A stretch of 64,000 nucleotides of DNA, from positions 1,798,001 to 1,862,000 of the forward strand of contig NZ_CP073695.1 of the NCBI RefSeq assembly GCF_018228765.1, in the 5' to 3' direction. Position 1 is the first letter of the stretch; every line of letters starts with the position of its first letter. The position numbers were made by a program, and so were the translations under genes. Below, piece after piece: positions 34,319 to 42,003 of the stretch. Origin of the DNA: Halorubrum ruber (lineage in GTDB: Archaea; Halobacteriota; Halobacteria; Halobacteriales; Haloferacaceae). Below the pieces are notes generated by a model, which saw nothing but the letters and a program-made list of their open reading frames with translations, was not told the DNA's origin and made no database searches.

Positions 34319-34498
34319 GTGAAATCAGATATCCGCGTCTGCGCGAACTGGGAGACCGCTCACGACCGACCGGTGTACGCGCTCGGCGACCGCTGTCCGG
34401 CGTGCGACGGCCCCACCGAGAACAGCGCGCCGGCCCCGTTCGGCCCGGAGGACCCCTACGGCGAGTACCGCCGGCGGGCGCGGCGGCGGTCGGAGTAG
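34319..34498 (+). CDS. nop10: H/ACA RNP protein Nop10 (59 aa)
   Basis: The short gene starts at GTG 34319 and reads KSDIRVCANWETAHDRPVYA with a second Cys pair in CPACDGPTENSAPAPFGPED, then PYGEYRRRARRRSE. The zinc-ribbon N-terminus, the NSAPAPF segment, PYGEYRR and a basic tail are the archaeal Nop10 pattern. With Cbf5, Gar1 and L7Ae, Nop10 forms the RNA-guided pseudouridine synthase. It lies 31 bp after aIF2-alpha in the usual order. It is below common length cut-offs and would be missed by gene finders set at 60 codons. Confidence 0.93.
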   Translation: MKSDIRVCANWETAHDRPVYALGDRCPACDGPTENSAPAPFGPEDPYGEYRRRARRRSE

Positions 34499-34614
34499 CC
34501 CCGCCCCGACCGGGACGCGGCGGAGGTCCGTCGGCTGCGACCGATCGCGAGCCGGTGGAACGCAAGCCACCGGAATAGCCACGCTCTTGTGACCGCCGCC
34601 CGGACGGACGGGGT

Positions 34615-35367
34615 ATGGAGGACATCGAGATCGACGAGGTCGCGACGCCGGAGTTAGAGAACCCGGTGTTGATCGAGGGGCTGCCGGGCGTCGGCCACGT
34701 GGGGAAACTGGCGGCCGAACACCTCTTGGAAGAATTCGACGGGGAGTTAGTCCGTCGGGTGTACGCCACGGAGTTCCCGCCGCAGGTGAGCGTCGACGAC
34801 GAGGGGGTCGCGGAGCTGACCTGCGCCGAGTTCCACGCCGTCGAGACCGACGGCGCCGACCTGCTCGTGTTGACCGGCGACCACCAGGCCGGGTCGAACG
34901 CGGGCCACTACAAGCTCACCTCGACGTTCCTCGACGTGGCCGAGGAGTTCGGCGCCGAGCGCGCGTTCGCGCTCGGGGGCGTCCCGACCGGCGAGCTCGT
35001 CGAGGAGTACACCGTCCTCGGCGCGGTCTCCGACGCGTCCCTCGTCGACGACCTCGAAGACGCCGGCGTGGAGTTCCGCGCGGACGAGCCGGCCGGCGGC
35101 ATCGTCGGCGTCTCCGGACTCGTGCTCGGCCTCGGCGGTCGGCGCGGCTTCGAGGCCGCCTGCCTGATGGGCGAGACGAGCGGCTACCTCGTCGACCCGA
35201 AGAGCGCGCGGGCGGTGCTGGAGACGCTGGAGGCCGTCCTCGAGTTCACCCTCGACTACGAGAGCCTGGAGGACCGCGCCGAGGAGATGGAGGAGGTCGT
35301 CGGCAAGATCCAAGAGATGCAGGAGGGCCCCGCCGTCCCGGACGACGACCTGCGCTACATCGGTTGA
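34615..35367 (+). CDS. PAC2-family proteasome assembly chaperone-like protein
   Basis: The 250-aa protein opens MEDIEIDEVATPELENPVLI and has the PAC2 fold signature GLPGVGHVGKLAAEHLLE, then LLVLTGDHQAGSNAGHYKL and GGVPTGELVEEYTVLGAV. Archaeal PAC2 proteins are related to chaperones for 20S proteasome alpha rings, but their direct role in archaea is less clear. It follows Nop10 by 116 bp and is the customary last gene of this cluster. The C-terminus contains an acidic helix (EEMEEVVGKIQEMQEG). Confidence 0.9.
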   Translation: MEDIEIDEVATPELENPVLIEGLPGVGHVGKLAAEHLLEEFDGELVRRVYATEFPPQVSVDDEGVAELTCAEFHAVETDGADLLVLTGDHQAGSNAGHYKLTSTFLDVAEEFGAERAFALGGVPTGELVEEYTVLGAVSDASLVDDLEDAGVEFRADEPAGGIVGVSGLVLGLGGRRGFEAACLMGETSGYLVDPKSARAVLETLEAVLEFTLDYESLEDRAEEMEEVVGKIQEMQEGPAVPDDDLRYIG

Positions 35368-35482
35368 ATCGGGCGCATTCGCCGGACTCGCCTCGTACTC
35401 TCCGCGGCAGTTCGCTTCGGTCCGGCGACCGGGACCCCCGCTTCCGGCAGAGCTAAACCGCATCCCCAATCATCGTCCGTGT

Positions 35483-36649
35483 ATGACAGAGGTACGCGTC
35501 GCCGGAGTCGGGCTCACTCCCTTCGGCCGGCACCCGGAGCGCACCGGTCGCGACCTGTTCGGCGAGGCCGCGCTGCGGGCGTTCGAGGACGCGGCGGTCG
35601 ACAGGGCCGACGTCGAGGAGCTGAACTACGGGAACTTCATGGGGGCGCTCGCCGAACACCAGGGCCACCAGGCGCCGCTGATGGCCGAGGCCGCGGGGGT
35701 CCGCTGCCCGGCGACGCGCTACGAGTCGGCGTGCGCGTCGGCCGGCGTCGCGGTCCGCGAGGCGGTCCGGACGGTGGCCGCGGGCGACGCCGACGTTGTC
35801 CTCGCGGGCGGGATGGAGCGAATGACGAACCTCCCGACCGACGAAGTGACCGAGGGGCTCGCCATCGCGGCCGACGACCTCTACGAGGTGCGGGCCGGGG
35901 TGACCTTCCCGGGCGCGTACGCGCTCATGGCCAACGCCTACTTCGACGCGTACGGGGGGAGCCGCGAGGACCTCGCCCATATCGCGTCGAAGAACCACGA
36001 GAACGCCCTCCCGAACGAGTACGCCCAGTACCGCAGGGAGGTGTCCGTCGCGGAGGCGATGGACGCCCCGCCGGTCGCGGAGCCGCTCCACCTCTACGAC
36101 GCCTGTCCGATCACCGACGGCGCGAGCGCGCTCGTCCTCGTCTCCGAGGAGTACGCCGCCGAGCACGACCTCGACGCCTCGGTCGCGGTGACGGGGACCG
36201 GGCAGGGGACCGACCGGATGGCGCTCGGGGACCGCGAGCACCTCGCGCGGACGCCCGCCGCCGACGACGCGGCCGACGCGGCCTACGCGGACGCGGGCGT
36301 CGAGGCGGCCGACGTCGACGTCGCCGAGGTCCACGACTGCTTCACCATCGCGGAGGTGCTGGCGCTGGAGTCGCTCGGGCTGTTCGAACCGGGTGAGGGG
36401 ATCTCGGCGGCCCGCGAGGGGCTCACGACCGCCGACGGCGACCTCCCGGTGAACCTCTCCGGCGGGCTGAAGGCGAAGGGCCACCCGGTCGGCGCCACCG
36501 GCGGCTCGCAGATCGCCGAGCTGACCCGCCTGCTCCGGGGCGACCATCCCAACAGCGAGCACGTCCCGGAGGCGGAGGTCGGCGTCGCGCACAACGCGGG
36601 CGGCACGGTCGCCAGCGCGGTCGTCCACGTGCTGGAGGTGGCCGGATGA
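35483..36649 (+). CDS. Thiolase-fold acyltransferase (SCP2/archaeal type)
   Basis: The 388-aa protein has the thiolase core. The nucleophilic Cys is in ESACASAGVAVREAV, catalytic His residues are in VAEVHDCFTIAE and GGLKAKGHPVGATG, and a second Cys-His loop lies in HNAGGTVASAVVH. The archaeal/SCP2 branch often partners a DUF35 protein, and one follows here in an ATGA overlap. In methanogens and Thermococcus that complex makes acetoacetyl-CoA for HMG-CoA synthesis. No HMG-CoA synthase is adjacent here, so a lipid or acyl-CoA role is also possible. Confidence 0.9.
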   Translation: MTEVRVAGVGLTPFGRHPERTGRDLFGEAALRAFEDAAVDRADVEELNYGNFMGALAEHQGHQAPLMAEAAGVRCPATRYESACASAGVAVREAVRTVAAGDADVVLAGGMERMTNLPTDEVTEGLAIAADDLYEVRAGVTFPGAYALMANAYFDAYGGSREDLAHIASKNHENALPNEYAQYRREVSVAEAMDAPPVAEPLHLYDACPITDGASALVLVSEEYAAEHDLDASVAVTGTGQGTDRMALGDREHLARTPAADDAADAAYADAGVEAADVDVAEVHDCFTIAEVLALESLGLFEPGEGISAAREGLTTADGDLPVNLSGGLKAKGHPVGATGGSQIAELTRLLRGDHPNSEHVPEAEVGVAHNAGGTVASAVVHVLEVAG

Positions 36650-37098
36650 GCGACGACGGCGCGGACGCGGCGGACGAGACGGACGAGACGGACGCGGCGC
36701 CGCCGACGGACCGCCACTACGCCGAGTGGCTCGACGCGCTCGCCGACGGGGACGGGTTCGCCTTGGTCTGTCCGGAGGGACACGGCTCCCTTCCCCCGCG
36801 GCGGGTGTGTCCCGAGTGCGGGGCCGCCGACCTCTCGCGGGAGCCCCTCGACGAGACGGGGACGGTGGCGACGTACAGCGTCGTCCACGTCCCGTCGCCG
36901 CGCTTCGCCGACGACGCGCCGTACGCGACCGCGGTGGCGGACTTCGGTCCGACGCGGCTGACGGGGATCGTCCGCGACGGCGGCGCGGACGACGAAGCGC
37001 CCGAGGTCGAAATCGGCGACACGATCGCGGTCGACGTGGGCGAGCGGGCCACCGACGGCGAGCGCCTCGTCGTCTTTCGGCCGGCTGGCGGGCGCTGA
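36646..37098 (+). CDS. DUF35 zinc-ribbon and OB-fold partner of the thiolase
   Basis: The 150-aa protein has an acidic disordered start (DDGADAADETDETDAAPP), a helix DRHYAEWLDALADGDGF, a rubredoxin-like zinc site (CPEGHGSLPPRRVCPECG; the second position is not the usual Cys) and an OB-fold (TGTVATYSVVHVPSPRFAD to ITGIVRDGG-like strands). DUF35 proteins help substrate transfer into the thiolase. The ATG overlaps the thiolase stop by 4 bp, so expression is coupled. Confidence 0.9.
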   Translation: MSDDGADAADETDETDAAPPTDRHYAEWLDALADGDGFALVCPEGHGSLPPRRVCPECGAADLSREPLDETGTVATYSVVHVPSPRFADDAPYATAVADFGPTRLTGIVRDGGADDEAPEVEIGDTIAVDVGERATDGERLVVFRPAGGR

Positions 37099-37188
37099 GC
37101 GCGGCGGTCGCCCGACGGCGCCGGTGAGTCGAAACGGGTCCCGGTCTCCGAGAGCGTTTCCGTGACGAGCGTGTCAGCGCCAAAACCG

Positions 37189-37196
37189 TTATATCC
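37189..37196 (+). promoter_or_regulatory. TATA box TTATATCC of the GAF/PAS kinase gene
   Basis: Centred about 27 bp upstream of the ATG at 37219, it rules out the in-frame upstream start at 37162. Confidence 0.55.
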
Positions 37197-37218
37197 GGGT
37201 CGTCGGTACTCCGGACGT

Positions 37219-39930
37219 ATGCCCGACCGCATCCCGGTCCTCCTCGTCGACGACGACCCGGACCTCCGCGCGGTCACCGCCACGTTCCTAGAGCGCGAGG
37301 CGGACCGAATCGCGGTCGAGACGGCGCCCGACGCGGCCGACGGCCTCGACGTCTTAGCGGAGCGCGACGTCGAGTGCGTCGTCTCCGACTACGAGATGCC
37401 CGGGAAGGACGGGCTCGCGTTCCTCGCCGAGGTGCGCGAGCGCCACCCGGACATTCCCTTCATCCTCTTCACCGGACGGGGGAGCGAGGAGGTCGCGAGC
37501 GAGGCGATCTCCGCCGGCGTCACCGACTACCTCCAGAAGCGCGGCGGCACGGAGCGGTACGAGCGGCTGGCGAACCGGATCGTCGAGGCCGTCGAGAAGC
37601 GGCGAGCCGAGCGGGACGCCGAGCAGGCGGTCGAGCAGTTCCGCGCGGTCGCGGAGGGCGCGTCCGACGCGATCGTAACGATCGACACCGACGGCGTGAT
37701 CCGGTTCGCGAACCCGGCCGTCGAGTCCGTGCTCGGGTACGAACCGTCGGAGTTGGAAGGGGAACCGCTGACGACGCTGATGCCCGAGCGACACCGCGAC
37801 GACCACCGCGAGGCGGTCGACCGGTACCTCGACACGGGCGAGCGGAGCGTCGACTGGTCGGACGTTCGGTTCAACGCGCTCCACCGCGACGGCGGCGAAG
37901 TCCCCGTCTCCCTGTCGTACGGCGAGTACGAGGTCGAGGGAGAACGGCGCTTCGTGGGCGTGATCCGCGACGACGGCGAGCGGGAGCGACACCGGGCGTT
38001 CATCGAACACGCCAGCGACGTGGTCGCGGTGCTGTCGAGCGACTGGCGGTTCCGGTACCTGAGCCCCTCCTGCGAGCGCGTGACCGGTCACGCGCCGTCC
38101 GATCTGCTCGGCGAGCGGTCGCTGGACTACGTCCACCCGGAGGACCGCGAGGCGGTCAGAACGGCGTTCGGCGAACTCTCCGCCGGCGAGAGCCTCCCGA
38201 CCGCCGAGTACCGGTTCGAGACCGCCGAGGGCGAGTATCGCTGGCTCGAGTCCGTCGGGAGCGACCGGATCGAGACCGACGGCATCGAGGGGTACGTCGT
38301 CACCACGCGCGACGTCTCCGCGCGGAAGGAGCGCGAGCGGACCCTCGCCCGGCTCCGAGAGTGGACGCGGGAGCTCAACTACACCCGGACCACCGAGGAG
38401 GCGGCCGAACTGGCGGTGGAGGCGGTCGACGACCTGATCGACGCCGGGCTGAGCGGGATCCACCTGCTGAACGACGACGGATCCCGCCTCGAACCGGTCG
38501 CGCTCGGCGACTCGGTACCGACGCTGTTCGAGAGCCAGCCCTCCTACGACCGGGACGCACCGCCGGGGACGCGGGCGGCGCTGGCGTGGGAGGCCTTCGA
38601 GGGAGACGAGTCGATTGTCATCGACGAGCTCTCGTCGGCCGACCGGCTCGACGAGTCCTCGCCCGCGGAGAGCCTCGTGTTGCGCCCGGTCGGCGGCCAC
38701 GGGTTGTTCGTCGTCTCGTCGCCGGAGCCGAACGAGTTCACCGACACCGACGTCCTCGTGGCCGAGATCCTCTCCGGCCACCTCGAGGCGGCGCTCGACC
38801 GCGTCGAGCGAGAGAGCCGCGTCGAGCGGCTCCACGGGGCCACGCGAACGCTCGTCGGGGCGGAGTCCCGGGAGGAGATCGCCGAGCGGGCCGTGGAGGC
38901 CGCCACCGACGTGCTGGGCTTCTCGATCGTCACCGTCCGTGTTCACGACGAGGCGGCGGGCGGACTGGTGCCGTCCGCCGTCTCGCCCGAGGCCGAGCGG
39001 CTGCTCCCGGAGCGCGAGACGTTCACGCCCGACGGCGGGAGCCTCAACTGGGCGGTCTTCGAGGCGGGCGAACAACGGATGTACGACGACATCCGAACGA
39101 CCGACGCGCTCGACGCCGACACGGCGCTGCGCAGCCTGCTTATCGTCCCGATCGGCGAGTACGGGACGATCGCGATCGGCGAGACGGAGCCGGGGGTGTT
39201 CGACGGGGTCGACGAGTACCTCGCCGGCATCCTCGCGACCGCGGCCGAGACGGCGTTCCAGGCCGAGGCGCGCACCCGACGGCTCGCCGAGCGGACCGCC
39301 GAGCTGGAGCGGCAGAACGACCGGTTAGAGGAGTTCGCCGGCGTGGTGTCACACGACCTCCGGAACCCGCTTGAGGTCGCTCGCGGCCGGACCGAACTGG
39401 CCCGCGAGGAGTGCGACAGCGACCACCTGGCTGCGGTCGAGCGCGCGCACGACCGGATGACCGCGCTGATCGACGACCTGCTCACGCTCGCCCGCGAGGG
39501 CGACCCCGTGACCGACGCCGAGCCGGTCGATCTGGCGCGGGTCGTCGGCTCCTGCTGGCGGACCGTCGACACGAGGGACGCGACGCTGCGGAGCGAGGCC
39601 GAGGGGACGATCCTCGCGGACGAGGGGCGGCTGAGACAGCTGTTGGAGAACCTGATCCGGAACGCGATCGAACACGGCGGCGAGGACGTGACGGTCACCG
39701 TCGGAACGCTGCCGGACGGCTTCTCCGTGGCCGACGACGGGCCGGGGATCGACCCGGACCGGCGCGAGGCGGTGTTCGACGCCGGCCACTCGACCTCGCA
39801 GTCGGGGACCGGGTTCGGGTTACGGATCGTCGAACAGGTGGCCGACGCGCACGGGTGGTCGGTGCGCGCCGTCGAGAGCGAGGCGGGCGGGGCGCGCTTC
39901 GAAGTCACCGGGGTCGAATCCGCGGACTGA
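37219..39930 (+). CDS. Hybrid sensor kinase: receiver, two PAS, two GAF, kinase core
   Basis: The 903-aa soluble kinase starts with a receiver (about 1-120) with Asp in CVVSDYEMPGKDG. PAS domains follow at about 135-255 and 260-380, then GAF domains at about 400-545 and 560-700 (for example SIVTVRVHDEAAGG). The HisKA His is in VVSHDLRNPLEVARGR, followed by HATPase N-box LLENLIRNAIEHGGED, DDGPGIDPDR and GTGFGLRIVEQV. GAF domains bind small ligands such as heme or cyclic nucleotides. The N-terminal receiver is the same arrangement as in the kinase at 22719-25367. Confidence 0.93.
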   Translation: MPDRIPVLLVDDDPDLRAVTATFLEREADRIAVETAPDAADGLDVLAERDVECVVSDYEMPGKDGLAFLAEVRERHPDIPFILFTGRGSEEVASEAISAGVTDYLQKRGGTERYERLANRIVEAVEKRRAERDAEQAVEQFRAVAEGASDAIVTIDTDGVIRFANPAVESVLGYEPSELEGEPLTTLMPERHRDDHREAVDRYLDTGERSVDWSDVRFNALHRDGGEVPVSLSYGEYEVEGERRFVGVIRDDGERERHRAFIEHASDVVAVLSSDWRFRYLSPSCERVTGHAPSDLLGERSLDYVHPEDREAVRTAFGELSAGESLPTAEYRFETAEGEYRWLESVGSDRIETDGIEGYVVTTRDVSARKERERTLARLREWTRELNYTRTTEEAAELAVEAVDDLIDAGLSGIHLLNDDGSRLEPVALGDSVPTLFESQPSYDRDAPPGTRAALAWEAFEGDESIVIDELSSADRLDESSPAESLVLRPVGGHGLFVVSSPEPNEFTDTDVLVAEILSGHLEAALDRVERESRVERLHGATRTLVGAESREEIAERAVEAATDVLGFSIVTVRVHDEAAGGLVPSAVSPEAERLLPERETFTPDGGSLNWAVFEAGEQRMYDDIRTTDALDADTALRSLLIVPIGEYGTIAIGETEPGVFDGVDEYLAGILATAAETAFQAEARTRRLAERTAELERQNDRLEEFAGVVSHDLRNPLEVARGRTELAREECDSDHLAAVERAHDRMTALIDDLLTLAREGDPVTDAEPVDLARVVGSCWRTVDTRDATLRSEAEGTILADEGRLRQLLENLIRNAIEHGGEDVTVTVGTLPDGFSVADDGPGIDPDRREAVFDAGHSTSQSGTGFGLRIVEQVADAHGWSVRAVESEAGGARFEVTGVESAD

Positions 39931-39952
39931 CCGCTTCGAGACGCGACGGGAG

Positions 39953-39957
39953 AAAAA
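39953..39957 (-). terminator. T5 run downstream of the double-glyoxalase gene
   Basis: The minus strand reads TTTTT about 37 nt past the stop at 39994, in the short gap before the converging kinase gene. A modest archaeal terminator candidate. Confidence 0.35.
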
Positions 39958-39993
39958 GTCGGGTTCGAACGGTCGGCTTTTCGCGCGGTCTCG

Positions 39994-40761
39994 TTAGTCC
40001 CGCGTGACCAGCTCGACCTCGTGGCCGTCTTGGTCCTTCGTGAACGCGTAGTTGTGGTCGCACGATTCGGGGTCGCGGTAGTCGGGCGCCTCGCGGGTCA
40101 TGAGGTCGTCCCAGGCGTCGTCGAGGTCGTCGACGCGCACCGCGACGTGGCCCCAGGCGTCGCCCATCGTGTACTCGCGGCCGTCGTAGTTGTAGGTGAG
40201 TTCGATCTTCATCGCCTCCTCCGGGGCGTCCTCGGGCGCCACGAAGTAGTTCGAGAAGGAGTCCGCCTCCCAGCGGCCGGGTACCTCGGTGTACTCGAAC
40301 TTGCGGGTCCAGTAGCCGAGCGCCTCGTCGGCGTCCTCGACGCGGATCATCGTGTGGTCGATGCTCCACTTCGCGCCGTGGTCGCGCTTGACGATCTCGA
40401 TCTCGTGGCCGTCGGGGTCCTTCACGAACGCGTAGCGGTTTCCACAGGACTCGGGGTCGCGGTAGTCCTCGACGCCCTCCGCCATCAGCTGGTCGTACGA
40501 GTCTTGGAGCGCGTCCTCGGGGACGCGGACCGCGATGTGGCCCCAGGCGTCGCCGATCTCGTAGGTGCGGCCGTCGTGGTTGTACGTGAGCTCCAAGAGG
40601 GCGCCGTCCTCGTGGACGTCCTCGGGCCCGAGGAAGACGTTGGTGAACGTGTCCGCCTCCCAGCGGCCCTTCTCCTCGTAGTTCAGGTGCGTCTGGTACC
40701 AGTCGAGGCTCTCCTCTAAGTCCTCGACGCGGATCATCACGTGGTCGAGCGTTCCGTCCAT
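39994..40761 (-). CDS. Tandem VOC (glyoxalase-like) protein
   Basis: The 255-aa protein contains two copies of the vicinal-oxygen-chelate fold, residues about 1-125 and 130-255. Each copy keeps its own metal set: H in LDHVMIRVED and IDHTMIRVED, E in LLELTYNHD and KIELTYNYD, H in WGHIAVRV and WGHVAVRV, and E in GHEIEIVKR and GHEVELVTR. It is closest to glyoxalase I, which converts the methylglyoxal-thiol adduct. Haloarchaea lack glutathione, so the thiol is open. ATG 40761 follows a CGCTTTTGACC box. Confidence 0.85.
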   Translation of the reverse strand: MDGTLDHVMIRVEDLEESLDWYQTHLNYEEKGRWEADTFTNVFLGPEDVHEDGALLELTYNHDGRTYEIGDAWGHIAVRVPEDALQDSYDQLMAEGVEDYRDPESCGNRYAFVKDPDGHEIEIVKRDHGAKWSIDHTMIRVEDADEALGYWTRKFEYTEVPGRWEADSFSNYFVAPEDAPEEAMKIELTYNYDGREYTMGDAWGHVAVRVDDLDDAWDDLMTREAPDYRDPESCDHNYAFTKDQDGHEVELVTRD

Positions 40762-40941
40762 ACGCGAGCGATCGGCCGCTCGGGTCAAAAGCGTACTGAA
40801 GCCCGAACCCGCCTCGCGGCGCCGGAGCGGAGGGGACAGATACCGCGAGGAGTCTCGTTTTATTAACACCGTACGGAGTGGATAGATACGTCTCGATCCC
40901 CCATACCGGACGTTCGCCGTCTTCGGGCGGCGAACGTTCAA

Positions 40942-41907
40942 ATGGCAAACGAACCCACGAGGCCGTCCGCGCCGGACGGCACGACAGCGCAGTATCGCTC
41001 GCACGCAACACCCTCCGACTCGGGGACGCTCCGGCTGGTCGCCGCGTTCGTGGCGGGGGCGCCGTTCGCGGGGCTCGTCGCCGCCGTCGAGGTGGCGGTC
41101 GTGACGGCCGCGCTCGGCGTGCCGCTCTCGGCCGCGCCGGTCGCGGTGGGCCTCGTCGCGTTCGCGGTGTACGCCGCGGACCACGTCGCCGACGCCGAGG
41201 GCGACATCGGCTCGACGCCGGTGCGGGCGCGGATCGCGCTCCGCTACGCCGATCAGCTGATGGTCGCCGCCGCGGTGAGCTACGGGCTGGCCGTCGCGCT
41301 CGCGGCCGGCGCGGGTCCCGCGGCGCTCGCGCTCGTCCTCGTCCCCGGTGCGGTGTGGATCGGCTACGCCACCGACTGGCTGCCGGCCGCGGGGGACCTC
41401 GTCGCGCCGCTCGGCGAGGTCTCCGTGCCGCGCCTGAAGGACGTGTTCCTCCTCAACTCCGCGGCGGTCGCGCTCGCCTGGGCGGTCGCCGTCGTGGCCG
41501 CGCCGCTCGCGTTCGCCGGCGTTCCCGTGGACTCGGCCGGAGCGCCCGCGGTCGCCCTGCTTTTCGCCTACGTCTTCGCCCGCTCGTTCGTCGACGTCGA
41601 GGTCCCGAACGTCAGGGACGTCGCGGCCGACGCCGCGCGGGGCGTGGCGACGCTCCCCGTCGTCTACGGAGTCAGCGGAACGCGGCGGGCCCTGCTGGCC
41701 GTCGACGCCGTCGCCGCCGGACTGCTGGCGGCCACCGCCGCGACCGGCGCCGCGTCGACCCCCGCCCTCGCCGCGCTCGGCGTCGGCCTCGCCGTTTCGG
41801 TGACCGTCACCGCGCTGGCCGACCGGCTCGGCGGCGCGGCGCTCGGGGTCGCGCCCGACTGTAGCTACCTCGTCGCCGGCGCCGTCCTCCTCGCGATCGG
41901 CTGGTGA
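40942..41907 (+). CDS. UbiA-like prenyltransferase family membrane protein
   Basis: The 321-aa protein has about eight hydrophobic segments and two Asp-rich loops. The first is YAADHVADAEGD and the second is DVEVPNVRDVAADAARGVAT, as in UbiA enzymes that bind an isoprenyl diphosphate through metal. Family members attach prenyl chains to quinones, heme or glycerophosphates. The first motif lacks the standard N-D start, so the substrate or activity may differ. A T6 run 37 nt past the stop is a terminator candidate. Confidence 0.75.
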   Translation: MANEPTRPSAPDGTTAQYRSHATPSDSGTLRLVAAFVAGAPFAGLVAAVEVAVVTAALGVPLSAAPVAVGLVAFAVYAADHVADAEGDIGSTPVRARIALRYADQLMVAAAVSYGLAVALAAGAGPAALALVLVPGAVWIGYATDWLPAAGDLVAPLGEVSVPRLKDVFLLNSAAVALAWAVAVVAAPLAFAGVPVDSAGAPAVALLFAYVFARSFVDVEVPNVRDVAADAARGVATLPVVYGVSGTRRALLAVDAVAAGLLAATAATGAASTPALAALGVGLAVSVTVTALADRLGGAALGVAPDCSYLVAGAVLLAIGW

Positions 41908-41943
41908 GGTCGCGTCCGCGGGTCCGAGGGCCCCAACGGCCGG

Positions 41944-41949
41944 TTTTTT
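41944..41949 (+). terminator. T6 run after the UbiA-like gene
   Basis: TTTTTT about 37 nt downstream of the stop codon at 41907, just before the promoter of the next gene. Confidence 0.4.
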
Positions 41950-41973
41950 CGATAAGACAACTCGACCCGATGA

Positions 41974-41981
41974 GTTATAAA
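41974..41981 (+). promoter_or_regulatory. TATA box GTTATAAA of the 7TM kinase gene
   Basis: Centred about 27 bp upstream of the ATG at 42004. An in-frame ATG at 41986 is only 8 bp away and cannot be used, so the box fixes the start. Confidence 0.6.
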
Positions 41982-42003
41982 TCCAATGTGCGTAAAAAAC
42001 GGT

